From positions 1,054,001 through 1,118,000 of the forward strand of contig JAKGBX010000001.1 in NCBI GenBank assembly GCA_021555075.1: DNA of 64,000 nucleotides, in the 5' to 3' direction. Of this stretch, positions 53,441-62,429 are shown piece after piece. Positions within the stretch are counted from its first letter, which is position 1; each line of letters starts with the position of its first letter. Source of the stretch: Rhodobacteraceae bacterium LMO-JJ12 (GTDB taxonomy: Bacteria > Pseudomonadota > Alphaproteobacteria > Rhodobacterales > Rhodobacteraceae). Below the pieces are notes generated by a model, which was not told the origin of the DNA, did no database searches, and saw nothing but the letters and a program-made list of their open reading frames with translations. The position numbers and the translations under genes are program-made.

Positions 53441-53526
53441 CTGTAAGCGCCTCAAGCTCAATTGAATGTCAGATAAGGATAGCGGACCGAATGGCGCTGT
53501 CTAGCGTCGGGATAGAATGGGTGTGT

Positions 53527-54888
53527 TCAGAACGATGAACGGATGCCCATCGCCATGCCTACATTCTCGACATCAAATAGTCCAACGTTGGAATTAGCGC
53601 TACTTGCGTTGAAGGTGAGGGTGGGCGTGAAACCATAGTATTCGAGATTCTCGAAAGAAAGGGTCAGGTCCGCCGATACTTCGCGGTCTTGTCGCCCGCC
53701 GCTTGGCAGATAAGGCGTGACGGGATAATCACGTGCCCGCAAACCCAGACCGAACATGGCGCGAACGCCCTTAAACAACGGTTTAGCAGGAGCATAGCTG
53801 ATACGGGCGGCAATCTCTTGGTATTCGGCAGAACTACTTGGTGATTGGCTGTTGGTGAGATGTAAGGACAGTCCGACCAAGGCGCCAGATTTTAGCCCCT
53901 TCGACCAACTTGTGCTGAGCCTTAGGAGATCAGCATGGGGTGCCCTTGGCCCTCTTGTTCGCTCACCGGCCAGCCCGAAAGTGAGCCTGGAGCGATTTGA
54001 CAATGGCATTGAGTGACCCAGTGATAAACGTGTGAAATCAGAGTAGGGCGAGCCACTATACCAGGTTTTTCCCAGTCCAAGCGAAACTGTAGTTTCGGCA
54101 CGCGTTTCTGGCTGCATGAAGCGCTGAGTGATTCCAGCCGAGACGGTACCCAAGGCGAAATCGCTACCCTGTGCAGTCGGGGCAAGCGACTTGGCTTCGG
54201 CGGATAGGGTATAATCGCGGCGGCTGGCCTTGAGCGTCAGATCCGTGGCACGGGCCGCTGTCTGCGCCAAGCGATAGCGCAGCGAAAGGCCGGTTGAATA
54301 CTCTATTCCGGATAGAGCTTGGGCAGCGCCGATGAGATTGACATCAGGCAAGCCAAAAATATCAACCGAAGAATGGGCGCTTCCGTTGTTTATGTTGGAG
54401 TTTGGCGCGACGCCGAAGCTGAGATGAATAGCAACAGGATTGCGTGCACGAACGTATTGAAAATCACGCACTGCGGCTTTCCGAAGCCGCTCGTTAGGAG
54501 CGTGCTCAGCCGCGCGTCGTAACCAGAGTTGCGCACTTGTTCGCTTCCCGTCAGAAGAAAGTGACTGCGCCATCAGCAAGGCAGAAGCGTAGCGCTGATG
54601 TTTTGTTGTTGAGGCTTTCCATGCACGGCGAGCGTGCAGCGTAGCTTTTTGCAGATCGCCATTGTTGCGATAGGCGCGAGAGGCCAGAATACGCGCTTCA
54701 TGGTCGCTTGGGTTGCGTTTAAGCAGGGCTTCGGCAAGAGCAATGGCTGTGGGCAGGTCGCCCGTCTCAAGCGCAATAATAGTCGCGACACGCATTTCAG
54801 AGGGGGACAGCACCACGCCCTCGTCGGCATGGGCTCCACTTGCGTACAGTGCCCCAAGCATCAAAAACAAACGCAGAAAGCGCGGCAT
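53527..54888 (-). CDS. Slam-like outer-membrane protein (TPR plus beta-barrel)
   Basis: A 453-residue protein with a signal peptide (to about residue 21, ASGAHA). A TPR-like helical region follows (about 30-145; TAIALAEALLKRNPSDHEA). The C-terminal barrel of about 300 residues has alternating strands and ends in a terminal Phe (MGIRSSF). This layout is that of surface lipoprotein assembly modifiers (Slam, DUF560). It starts 18 bases after a lipoprotein gene, the usual Slam neighbour. It probably moves that lipoprotein to the cell surface. Confidence 0.75.
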   Translation of the reverse strand: MPRFLRLFLMLGALYASGAHADEGVVLSPSEMRVATIIALETGDLPTAIALAEALLKRNPSDHEARILASRAYRNNGDLQKATLHARRAWKASTTKHQRYASALLMAQSLSSDGKRTSAQLWLRRAAEHAPNERLRKAAVRDFQYVRARNPVAIHLSFGVAPNSNINNGSAHSSVDIFGLPDVNLIGAAQALSGIEYSTGLSLRYRLAQTAARATDLTLKASRRDYTLSAEAKSLAPTAQGSDFALGTVSAGITQRFMQPETRAETTVSLGLGKTWYSGSPYSDFTRLSLGHSMPLSNRSRLTFGLAGERTRGPRAPHADLLRLSTSWSKGLKSGALVGLSLHLTNSQSPSSSAEYQEIAARISYAPAKPLFKGVRAMFGLGLRARDYPVTPYLPSGGRQDREVSADLTLSFENLEYYGFTPTLTFNASSANSNVGLFDVENVGMAMGIRSSF

Positions 54889-54906
54889 CAGAAAGCCTCT
54901 CTCGCT

Positions 54907-55977
54907 TTAGCGTGTAACGATAAACCCACCGGTTTCGCGTACAGTTACGTCTTCGAACCGGGGGTCTTCCCCTTCAACCACGACTATGCCGACAATTTCG
55001 CCGCCGGGAGTGGCCGTATGATCGCCGGAAAGAAGCAGGTAATAGTTGCCTTCGTCCAATACCTGACCTTCAGGGTCTGAGGTGAAGGTAACCCCAGTTG
55101 CTTCGCCATTGCTATCCATCGAATTCGGTCCGATACGGAACTGTATCACAGGCATGCCCGTCGCCGGTGCGACGCCCGCTGGCAAGTCGGAGTTGAGTGC
55201 AGCAAGATAGCCAGCCGTAACATCGGTGCCGTTGCTATTGTAAATGGTCCGGTTGAAAACATAGCCGCGGATTGCATCGGCGCAGGTCGCGCCTGTGCAG
55301 TTGTTGTTGAAGCCGGCGAAATCAATATCCACCTGCATGTCACCTATGACGTATTCAAGCCCGCCTCGCCCGGCAAAGTCCCGCATGCCGCCATAGTCTC
55401 CGCTATAGGTTGCCTGACCTTGAGTTGGCAGAACCACGCTGCCGTCCCGCTCATATACGAACCCGCCAAAGCCGTAATTGACATAGTTGCCGGTTCGCAC
55501 GATGGCAAATCGGGTGTTGGCGGACTGGCCATAGAGTGCGCGATGGTCAAACTGGGTTATGGGATTGTTCGTCACGGGATCCAGATAGGTGGCAGGTGCT
55601 TCATAAAGCGCATAGGATCCGAGATTTGAAGGTGTCGAACGGGAATATGGAACGCCGCCTGGCTGGCTTCCATCAAATGCCAGACCATCTACGAAGAAAG
55701 TATCGCTGGTAGAATCGTAAGCAATGTTATTGGCGAACCCGTTGCCATAGGCGAGGTCTTCGCTGCTTTCTACCTTGGCCTCACTGCGAAAAATTCCGGT
55801 GGTTGGCGTCGGGTTTGTGGTTCCGGGGAGAAGATCGCCATTGGTCGTGATCCCGCCGGTTCCAGTCCCGGTTCCAGTCCCAGTTCCAGTCTCGTCCTCT
55901 TCTTCCATGAAGGGGTTCGAACTGCTGCAGGCTGCCAACAGACACAGGGCTGCGATTGGAAAAAGTCGTTTCGACAT
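54907..55977 (-). CDS. Surface lipoprotein, TbpB-like (Slam substrate candidate)
   Basis: A 356-residue lipoprotein: signal peptide with lipobox LLAAC (C17), then an acidic spacer and a TGTGTG linker encoded by short DNA repeats. The mature domain is beta-rich, Gly/Asn/Thr-rich, with GGFVYERDG and GNYYLLLSGDH-like strands. The second half (ADAIRGYVFN, IVGIVVVEG) recalls the beta-barrel of transferrin-binding-protein-like lipoproteins exported by Slam. No ligand is indicated. It is transcribed first, followed at 18 bases by the Slam-like gene. Confidence 0.7.
   Translation of the reverse strand: MSKRLFPIAALCLLAACSSSNPFMEEEDETGTGTGTGTGTGGITTNGDLLPGTTNPTPTTGIFRSEAKVESSEDLAYGNGFANNIAYDSTSDTFFVDGLAFDGSQPGGVPYSRSTPSNLGSYALYEAPATYLDPVTNNPITQFDHRALYGQSANTRFAIVRTGNYVNYGFGGFVYERDGSVVLPTQGQATYSGDYGGMRDFAGRGGLEYVIGDMQVDIDFAGFNNNCTGATCADAIRGYVFNRTIYNSNGTDVTAGYLAALNSDLPAGVAPATGMPVIQFRIGPNSMDSNGEATGVTFTSDPEGQVLDEGNYYLLLSGDHTATPGGEIVGIVVVEGEDPRFEDVTVRETGGFIVTR
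55855..55892 (-). repeat. Short tandem repeat in lipoprotein linker
   Basis: Imperfect units of six bases (ACTGGG, ACTGGA or ACCGGG type) repeat six times and encode alternating Thr-Gly. Because the unit is a multiple of three, slippage would lengthen or shorten the linker without breaking the frame. Confidence 0.7.
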
Positions 55978-56216
55978 GCCGATTGTTGCCCCTGTCCATT
56001 CACGTTATGAGGGTAAGACCCGGTGAAATCGCCGGATGTTTTCCTCTTGTCCGCGCAATTTCACCTGATGATGGTTAAAAGTCAATTGAAGTGGGGTTGA
56101 GCGGCGTGGGTTTTTTCCACTGCGATGTAACGCCGCCCCACACTTTACTGTGGTTCCGCTAGACGGGAACTCTAGATATAGTGGTGTTATGCGATTCTGA
56201 TCCAAAGGACCCCGCG

Positions 56217-57125
56217 ATGAGTGTCACCCCCGAGCAACAGGCCGAAATCGACGTGCAGCGCACGAGCCCGCAAAATACGTTGCGCGCAGTGAGTGAAGGC
56301 ATGGAGCGCCATCTCTATTCAGCGATTCCTATATTGGATCATGGTTTCGTCAGAGTGGTCGACTATATGGGCAACGATGCAGCGATCTGTCAGGCGGCAC
56401 GGGTTAGCTATGGCAAGGGGACCAAGAGCGTGCAGAATGATGAAGGGCTGATCCGTTATCTGATGCGGCACTGGCATTCGACACCGTTCGAGATGTGCGA
56501 AATCAAGCTTCATGTGAAGCTACCGGTATTTGTGGCGCGGCAATGGATCAGACATCGGACAGCGAATGTTAATGAATATTCGGCGCGCTATTCGATTCTG
56601 GACCGCGAATTTTACATTCCGGCGCGAGAAGCGCTGGCGGCGCAATCGGAGGTCAACAACCAGGGGCGCGGTGAGCTTTTGTCAGATGAGGCCGCCATGC
56701 AGGTGTTGGAGATATTGAAGGGTGATGCCGCGCGGTGCTACGACAACTATGAGCAAATGATTTCGGCTGACGGCAAGGAAGGGTTGGCGCGCGAGCTGGC
56801 CCGGATGAACCTGCCCGCGAATATATATACCCAATGGTATTGGAAGGTGGATCTGCACAATCTGTTGCATTTCTTGCGGCTCCGCGCCGACGCACATGCG
56901 CAATACGAAATCCGGGTTTATGCCGATGCGATCTGCAAGGTCGTAGCGGACTGGGTGCCATTCGCGTACAAGGCGTTCGAGGATTACCGGATGGGTGCTG
57001 TTACTATGAGCGCCCAAATGATGAGTTGTTTGCGGCGAATGCTGGCTGGCGAAAAGGTCACTAAAGAAAACTCAGGCATGTCGCTTCGCGAGTGGCGGGA
57101 GTTTGAGGAGGTTCTGGCAGGGTGA
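56217..57125 (+). CDS. thyX: FAD-dependent thymidylate synthase
   Basis: A 302-residue ThyX that methylates dUMP to dTMP using methylenetetrahydrofolate and reduced FAD. The ThyX motif [11 protein letters not shown] is present (R-H-R-x7-S), with the Arg-rich WIRHR and the [16 protein letters not shown]-terminal block. AAAGGA precedes ATG 56217. Having ThyX rather than ThyA is usual for Rhodobacterales. Confidence 0.95.
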   Translation: MSVTPEQQAEIDVQRTSPQNTLRAVSEGMERHLYSAIPILDHGFVRVVDYMGNDAAICQAARVSYGKGTKSVQNDEGLIRYLMRHWHSTPFEMCEIKLHVKLPVFVARQWIRHRTANVNEYSARYSILDREFYIPAREALAAQSEVNNQGRGELLSDEAAMQVLEILKGDAARCYDNYEQMISADGKEGLARELARMNLPANIYTQWYWKVDLHNLLHFLRLRADAHAQYEIRVYADAICKVVADWVPFAYKAFEDYRMGAVTMSAQMMSCLRRMLAGEKVTKENSGMSLREWREFEEVLAG

Positions 57126-57287
57126 GAACCGTGGCGTGAATTCGAGAAGTAGGCACGCATTCCCGCGTTTACCTGAGCTTGCGATTGTTTCGCTTTCAGA
57201 AAAATCCCAGGGCCAAAACATTTGACCCTCCGGACAAAGCACCTTAGCCTGTTGTCTAACAACGGTAAACCAGCCATGGGGGTTAGT

Positions 57288-57569
57288 ATGAAGACCAGTT
57301 TGATGATCGGGGCCGCGATGGCGGCGGTTTGGGCGATGCCGGTGGCGGCGCAACCCAAGATCTATCCCTATGCTTCTGCCGAGAACTATTGCCCGGCCGG
57401 GCTTCAGCCGATCAGCATCAATGGCGTGATCTGCTGTGGCACACCAAACCAGAACATGACCTATCAGGCCGTCAAGGTGCATCCGGTGAGCCGGGCCAAG
57501 AAGCGCCATGTGCGCCGGGTTTCGAGCACCTATTGCCCGGAGGGCATGAAAGGCTGCGTCAGCCGTTGA
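57288..57569 (+). CDS. Small secreted cysteine-containing protein
   Basis: A 93-residue protein with a signal peptide (about 1-21, ending MPVAAQ) and a mature part with five cysteines (NYCPAGL, VICCGTP, TYCPEGMKGC). The two CP-x-G-type repeats suggest disulfide bonds in the periplasm. The tail is Lys/Arg-rich. GGGGG lies upstream of the ATG; an ATG at 57276 would add four residues. Family unknown. Confidence 0.65.
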   Translation: MKTSLMIGAAMAAVWAMPVAAQPKIYPYASAENYCPAGLQPISINGVICCGTPNQNMTYQAVKVHPVSRAKKRHVRRVSSTYCPEGMKGCVSR

Positions 57570-58079
57570 CCCCCGACTGAACGGCGCAAATTAGCGGCCA
57601 AGCTGTCTTGGACGGTATTCGAATAGTGGCTGACGCAATGGTGGACCGACGATCTGCATTCAAAGCAGCTTGAGTTCCCTGCCATCTTACGACCGTCGCG
57701 GCCTTCAATCAGCCCATAGTTTTGTTGGCCGTCACTCAGCCGCTTGAGCCCCGAAACGCTCTATGGAAGATGTATGTACGAACGCGTCCTTTCCACCCAC
57801 TTCGGGTTCGATAAAGCCAGAACCGTTTGTCTGGTTGAATCAGTATACTGTGCTATTTGGTATGCTGTTTCCCCTCTGTTTGTAGCGCGTAGGTTAACGC
57901 CGGTTTTCAAGTCATGATTACTACGGAATGCGCAGCACTTGATGCTAAGCTTTGCGATGCGACCGAAACAAGGATCACAAGTGCGAATGATTTCATTGAA
58001 GATGCGAAAATCAAGGGAAACGGGATAAAGCCAGGAGTTCAACGCGATAGAGAAGTGTTTCTCCAGGGAGAAAGAAAAT
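57570..58079. other. 510-base region without a recognisable gene
   Basis: Frames on both strands lack a ribosome site and family likeness. A 108-codon frame on the minus strand (58087-57761) has an unusual composition and overlaps the next start. The base composition is less GC-rich than the neighbours. I see nothing functional apart from the leader (GGGAGAAAG) of the next gene at the right edge. Confidence 0.5.
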
Positions 58080-58412
58080 ATGGTCATCTATGGATTGAAG
58101 AACTGTGATACCTGCCGCAAGGCTCTGAAACAGCTGGGTGATGCGAGCTTTCGAGATGTTCGGACTGACGGTGTTCCCGCTGATTTGAAGGCACGCGCGC
58201 TAGGGAAATTTGGCGATAAGTTGCTCAACCGGCGGTCGACAACCTGGCGAGAGTTGGGCGAGAAAGAGCGGACCCTGGCACCCGAAGTATTGCTCGCGAT
58301 GCATCCGACCCTGATGAAACGGCCATTGATCGAGGCTGATGGCTGTCTTTATTTAGGTTGGGACAGCCGAGTTCAGGCCGCAGTGCTTTTAAAAGCAGGG
58401 CAGCAACCATAA
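58080..58412 (+). CDS. ArsC/Spx-family thioredoxin-like protein
   Basis: A 110-residue protein of the ArsC/Spx/YffB fold with redox motif C-D-T-C (GLKNCDTCRKAL) at the N-terminus and LLNRRSTTWRELG in the middle. Family members include glutathione-dependent arsenate reductases, the Spx regulator and YffB; the specific role here is unclear. YffB-like proteins are the nearest in length and motif. GGGAGAAAG precedes the ATG. Confidence 0.85.
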   Translation: MVIYGLKNCDTCRKALKQLGDASFRDVRTDGVPADLKARALGKFGDKLLNRRSTTWRELGEKERTLAPEVLLAMHPTLMKRPLIEADGCLYLGWDSRVQAAVLLKAGQQP

Positions 58413-58446
58413 GTATTGTGCCAACGCGAGCCTGGAAGGAAAGACC

Positions 58447-58815
58447 ATGCGCAACGCAGCACTGATCCTTGGGGTCATAGGCGGATTGATCGCGATGATC
58501 ATCGGATTTTTCAGCTTCGGCTATACTCAGCTCATTCAAAATCACGGCGAAATCGAAGGTCTGGCAACGCAGGTCGACAATGTTCAACTTGTCCGCGTGA
58601 CGAGCTTTCTCGCCCCGCTTTTGGCGATTGTCGGTGGGGCAATGGCAAAGATGAGGGCGTTGTGGGGCGGTGTGCTGATGCTGATCGCCGGCGGCTTGAT
58701 GTATCATGCGTTCGGCTTCAGCGCCTTTACCATGTTTCCCATCGGATTTTGTCTGATGGGCGGCCTGCTGGCCTTGGCCGCTGGAAAGCCGGACGAACCC
58801 AAAGCGCATTTTTAG
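58447..58815 (+). CDS. Small integral membrane protein
   Basis: A 122-residue protein with four hydrophobic segments (about residues 5-27, 51-66, 70-88 and 91-112) and a short polar tail. GGAAAG lies upstream of the ATG and the gene starts 34 bases after the ArsC-like gene, so both may be co-transcribed. No family beyond generic small membrane proteins (DUF4064-like topology). Confidence 0.65.
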   Translation: MRNAALILGVIGGLIAMIIGFFSFGYTQLIQNHGEIEGLATQVDNVQLVRVTSFLAPLLAIVGGAMAKMRALWGGVLMLIAGGLMYHAFGFSAFTMFPIGFCLMGGLLALAAGKPDEPKAHF

Positions 58816-58922
58816 AACGACTTTGGTTCAAAAACCGCTACCTTTGAGATAGCGCGAAAGTTTCGGCGTCCCGGAGGCCAGATGCGAAGCGCTTGATCCG
58901 AATCATGTGTTCGTCTAGGAAA

Positions 58923-58936
58923 TGAACAACTGTTCA
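58923..58936. promoter_or_regulatory. Inverted repeat TGAACA-N2-TGTTCA before ivd
   Basis: A perfect 6-base inverted repeat with a 2-base spacer lies 20 bases before the ivd start codon. Its position over the likely leader or promoter fits an operator for a TetR-type repressor of branched-chain acyl-CoA catabolism. The regulator is not in this window. Confidence 0.45.
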
Positions 58937-58955
58937 ATAAGTTGGAGGGGCGGCT

Positions 58956-60119
58956 ATGTTCTTGGGTTCCATGAAGTTCGATCTTGGCGAAGATGTGATG
59001 GCGATGCAGGAGATGGTGCATCGTTGGGCGCAAGAGCGGATTAAGCCGATGGCCGCGGAAATCGACAAAACAAACGAATTCCCCAATGAACTCTGGAAGG
59101 AGTTTGGCGATCTTGGCCTTCTTGGCGTGACCACACCGGAAGAATACGGCGGTGCCGGGATGACCTATCTCGCGCATGTTATCGCGGTGGAAGAAATTGC
59201 CCGTGCCTCGGCCAGTGTCAGCCTGTCATATGGTGCGCACTCAAACCTATGCGTGAACCAGATTCGACGCAACGCCACCCATGAGCAGAAATCCAAATAC
59301 CTGCCCAAACTGATTAGCGGAGAGCATGTTGGCGCCCTTGCCATGAGCGAGCCGAATGCCGGGTCGGATGTTGTGTCGATGCAGCTGCGCGCCGACAAGA
59401 AGAACGACCGCTTTGTTCTGAATGGCAACAAATACTGGATCACCAACGGCCCGGATGCCGATGTTCTGGTGGTCTATGCCAAGACCGATATGGACGCCGG
59501 ACCGAAAGGCATTACCGCCTTCATCATCGAAAAAGACATGGTGGGTTTCTCGACCTCACCGCATTTTGACAAGCTGGGTATGCGCGGTAGTAACACCGCC
59601 GAATTGATTTTCGAAGATGTAGAAGTGCCTTTCGAGAACATCCTTGGCGAAGAGGGCAAAGGCGTTGCCGTTCTGATGTCTGGCCTTGATTACGAGCGCG
59701 TCGTGCTGTCCGGTATTGGCACGGGTATCATGGCGGCCTGCCTTGACGAAGTGATGCCCTATATGGTCGAGCGCAAACAGTTTGGCCGCCCGATTGGGGA
59801 ATTCCAGCTGATGCAGGCCAAGATCGCGGATATGTATACCGCTATGAATTCGTCGCGTGCCTATGTCTATGAGGTTGCCCGCGCCTGTGACCGGGGCGAA
59901 GTTACCCGTCAAGATGCGGCGGCCTGCGTGCTTTATGCTTCTGAGGAAGCAATGAAGGTCTCACATCAGGCCGTGCAGGCGTTTGGCGGTGCAGGGTATC
60001 TGAGCGATAACCCCGTAGGCCGGATTTTCCGCGATGCAAAACTGATGGAAATCGGTGCCGGAACGAGCGAAATCCGTCGCATGCTGGTTGGACGAGAGAT
60101 GATGGGGCTGATGGGGTGA
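58956..60119 (+). CDS. ivd: Isovaleryl-CoA dehydrogenase
   Basis: A 387-residue FAD enzyme oxidising isovaleryl-CoA to 3-methylcrotonyl-CoA in leucine breakdown, passing electrons to ETF. Acyl-CoA dehydrogenase signatures are [11 protein letters not shown] and [21 protein letters not shown]. The catalytic base Glu sits in [10 protein letters not shown], the position typical for isovaleryl- rather than short-chain enzymes. GGAGGGG precedes the ATG. It starts the leucine operon with mccB and mccA. Confidence 0.93.
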   Translation: MFLGSMKFDLGEDVMAMQEMVHRWAQERIKPMAAEIDKTNEFPNELWKEFGDLGLLGVTTPEEYGGAGMTYLAHVIAVEEIARASASVSLSYGAHSNLCVNQIRRNATHEQKSKYLPKLISGEHVGALAMSEPNAGSDVVSMQLRADKKNDRFVLNGNKYWITNGPDADVLVVYAKTDMDAGPKGITAFIIEKDMVGFSTSPHFDKLGMRGSNTAELIFEDVEVPFENILGEEGKGVAVLMSGLDYERVVLSGIGTGIMAACLDEVMPYMVERKQFGRPIGEFQLMQAKIADMYTAMNSSRAYVYEVARACDRGEVTRQDAAACVLYASEEAMKVSHQAVQAFGGAGYLSDNPVGRIFRDAKLMEIGAGTSEIRRMLVGREMMGLMG

Positions 60120-60278
60120 AGCATGGGCAGACCCGTAGCAACATGATCCGTGGCCCGCACGCCTGGTCGTTTCAGACGAACAGACACCGCCGCGCCAAAA
60201 TGCCAATGGCCGCAATGACGTGGCAACATGCGCAGAGCTTGCCCGGACCCTCCCGTCTTTTTCGAATAGGACAGTGAC

Positions 60279-61883
60279 ATGAAACTCACCTCACAGGCGA
60301 TCCCGTCTTCGGAAACATTCAAGGCCAATCGCGACAGCCATCTTGAAGCATTGGGCGTGGTGCGCAATGTCGCTGAACTGGCCGCGTTGGGCGGCGGCGA
60401 AAAACCACGCGCGCGACATGTGTCACGTGGTAAGATGTTGCCGCGAGAGCGGGTTGCAAACCTGCTCGACCCGGGTTCGCCCTTTCTCGAAATCGGGGCG
60501 ACTGCAGGGCATCTTCTCTATGGCGGTGCTGCGCCGGGCGGTGGCATCGTTGCCGGGATCGGGCGGGTTCATGGACATGAGGTAATGGTGATCTGCAATG
60601 ATGCCACGGTGAAGGGCGGCACATATTTTCCGATTACGGTGAAAAAACATCTGCGCGCGCAAGAGATCGCCGAAGCAAACAATCTGCCCTGTATCTATCT
60701 GGTGGACAGTGGCGGCGCGAACCTGCCGCAACAGGACGAGGTGTTTCCCGACCGCGACCATTTCGGGCGGATTTTCTATAACCAAGCCAATATGAGCGCC
60801 AAGGATATCCCGCAAATTGCTGTCGTTATGGGCTCGTGCACCGCTGGTGGTGCCTATGTGCCAGCGATGTCGGATGTGACAATTATCGTCAAGGAACAAG
60901 GCACGATCTTCCTGGCGGGCCCGCCATTGGTTAAGGCCGCAACAGGCGAAGTGGTGTCGAGTGAAGACCTAGGCGGCGGTGAGGTGCATACGCGTCTTTC
61001 CGGTGTGGCGGACTATTTGGCCGAGGATGATGCACACGCGCTGGCGCTGGCACGGCGCGCAGTCGAGAGCTTGAATAGGCGCAAGCCCCAGACCGTTGAA
61101 TGGCAAAGCTCAGAAGAGCCTGCCTATGACCCCGAAGAAATCCTTGGCGTCGTGCCCGGCGATTTACGCACGCCCTATGACATTCGCGAAGTGATTGCGC
61201 GGGTGGTGGATGGCAGCCGGTTTGACGAATTTAAGCCGCGCTTTGGCGAGACGTTGGTGACTGGGTTCGCCCATGTCAAAGGCTGTCCAGTAGGGATTGT
61301 CGCCAATAACGGCGTCATTTTTAGCGAAAGTGCCGTGAAGGGCGCGCATTTTGTAGAGCTTTGCTCGCAACGGCGCATCCCATTGGTATTTTTGCAGAAT
61401 GTCACCGGGTTTATGGTGGGCCGAAAGTACGAGAACGAAGGCATCGCGCGCCATGGAGCGAAGATGGTAACGGCGGTGGCCTGCACCAAAGTACCCAAAA
61501 TCACGATGGTTTTGGGCGGCTCATTTGGTGCGGGTAACTACGGTATGTCCGGGCGCGCCTATAGCCCTCGCTTCATGTGGACCTGGCCCAATGCAAGGGT
61601 TTCCGTGATGGGCGGTGAGCAGGCGGCGGGCGTGCTTGCCACCGTCAAACGCGACGCGATCGAGCGCGCGGGCGAGCAGTGGAGCGCCGAGGCCGAGGCC
61701 GAGTTCAAGCGCCCCACCATCGAAATGTTCGAAGAACAAAGCCACCCGCTCTATGGCAGTGCACGGCTTTGGGACGATGGCGTTGTCGATCCGCGCAAGA
61801 CCCGCGACGTGTTGGCTTTGTCGCTCTCTGCGACATTGAACGCACCAATTGCCGAGACGCGGTTCGGCGTGTTCCGGATGTAA
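60279..61883 (+). CDS. mccB: Methylcrotonoyl-CoA carboxylase, carboxyltransferase (beta) subunit
   Basis: A 534-residue carboxyltransferase that moves CO2 from biotin to 3-methylcrotonyl-CoA. Family signatures are [35 protein letters not shown] and [20 protein letters not shown]. The length and the ivd neighbour point to methylcrotonyl- rather than propionyl-CoA. It lies 159 bases after ivd; the gap has no gene. Confidence 0.94.
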   Translation: MKLTSQAIPSSETFKANRDSHLEALGVVRNVAELAALGGGEKPRARHVSRGKMLPRERVANLLDPGSPFLEIGATAGHLLYGGAAPGGGIVAGIGRVHGHEVMVICNDATVKGGTYFPITVKKHLRAQEIAEANNLPCIYLVDSGGANLPQQDEVFPDRDHFGRIFYNQANMSAKDIPQIAVVMGSCTAGGAYVPAMSDVTIIVKEQGTIFLAGPPLVKAATGEVVSSEDLGGGEVHTRLSGVADYLAEDDAHALALARRAVESLNRRKPQTVEWQSSEEPAYDPEEILGVVPGDLRTPYDIREVIARVVDGSRFDEFKPRFGETLVTGFAHVKGCPVGIVANNGVIFSESAVKGAHFVELCSQRRIPLVFLQNVTGFMVGRKYENEGIARHGAKMVTAVACTKVPKITMVLGGSFGAGNYGMSGRAYSPRFMWTWPNARVSVMGGEQAAGVLATVKRDAIERAGEQWSAEAEAEFKRPTIEMFEEQSHPLYGSARLWDDGVVDPRKTRDVLALSLSATLNAPIAETRFGVFRM

Positions 61884-61887
61884 GCGG

Positions 61888-62346
61888 ATGGCTGAACAAC
61901 CAGAGAACAGAACGTTTGGCAAGCGTGACCCGTTTACCGGCGAGCGCTGGGTTCACGTTGGTCGCGCTGCGGCCCACGACCACCCAAAAGGGCGGCTGCA
62001 TTGGTCATTCATTCTGGTGGCGCTGTGCTTGTTTGTGATCGCCGCGCTGAAGGCGCGAACCGGGTTGCAAACCGGCGGGCCTGGCTGGGCCGCAACGGTG
62101 GCATTGCTCCCGTCCGTGACCGGTGTCCTGATCTTTTTGCGCGCGCCTATTGCGCGGCTTTTGTTGATCGTGATGGGCGCGGTTTCAATCTTCAACGCGG
62201 TTCAATCAGGCTTGGGGCAGGGCGATCTTATTGAACTGGCACAGATTTTGGCTGTCGTCAGCCTCACCATCTGGATGTGGGAGGGCGAGCGGCCCAATCT
62301 CGCCTATGGTTATCGCTACCGAAGTCGAAAGCGCGATAATGGTTGA
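61888..62346 (+). CDS. Membrane protein inserted in the leucine operon
   Basis: A 152-residue protein with a polar N-terminus (about 45 residues) and three to four hydrophobic segments (WSFILVALCLFVIAAL; ATVALLPSVTGVLIFL; LLLIVMGAVSIFNA; ILAVVSLTIWMW). It starts four bases after mccB, within the operon, so it is co-expressed with leucine catabolism. No family is recognised and the role is unknown. Confidence 0.7.
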   Translation: MAEQPENRTFGKRDPFTGERWVHVGRAAAHDHPKGRLHWSFILVALCLFVIAALKARTGLQTGGPGWAATVALLPSVTGVLIFLRAPIARLLLIVMGAVSIFNAVQSGLGQGDLIELAQILAVVSLTIWMWEGERPNLAYGYRYRSRKRDNG

Positions 62347-62429
62347 AATTGTGCCCCTGTCCGCTTTGGAACGGGCCCCGACCTGCGACACGCGTGAAAA
62401 ACCGGATTCGGTGAGAAAAGGATAATGCA

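Noticed and set aside
57761-58087. 108-codon minus-strand frame in the gap before the ArsC-like gene
   Set aside because: No ribosome site, unusual composition and overlap with the start of the gene at 58080.
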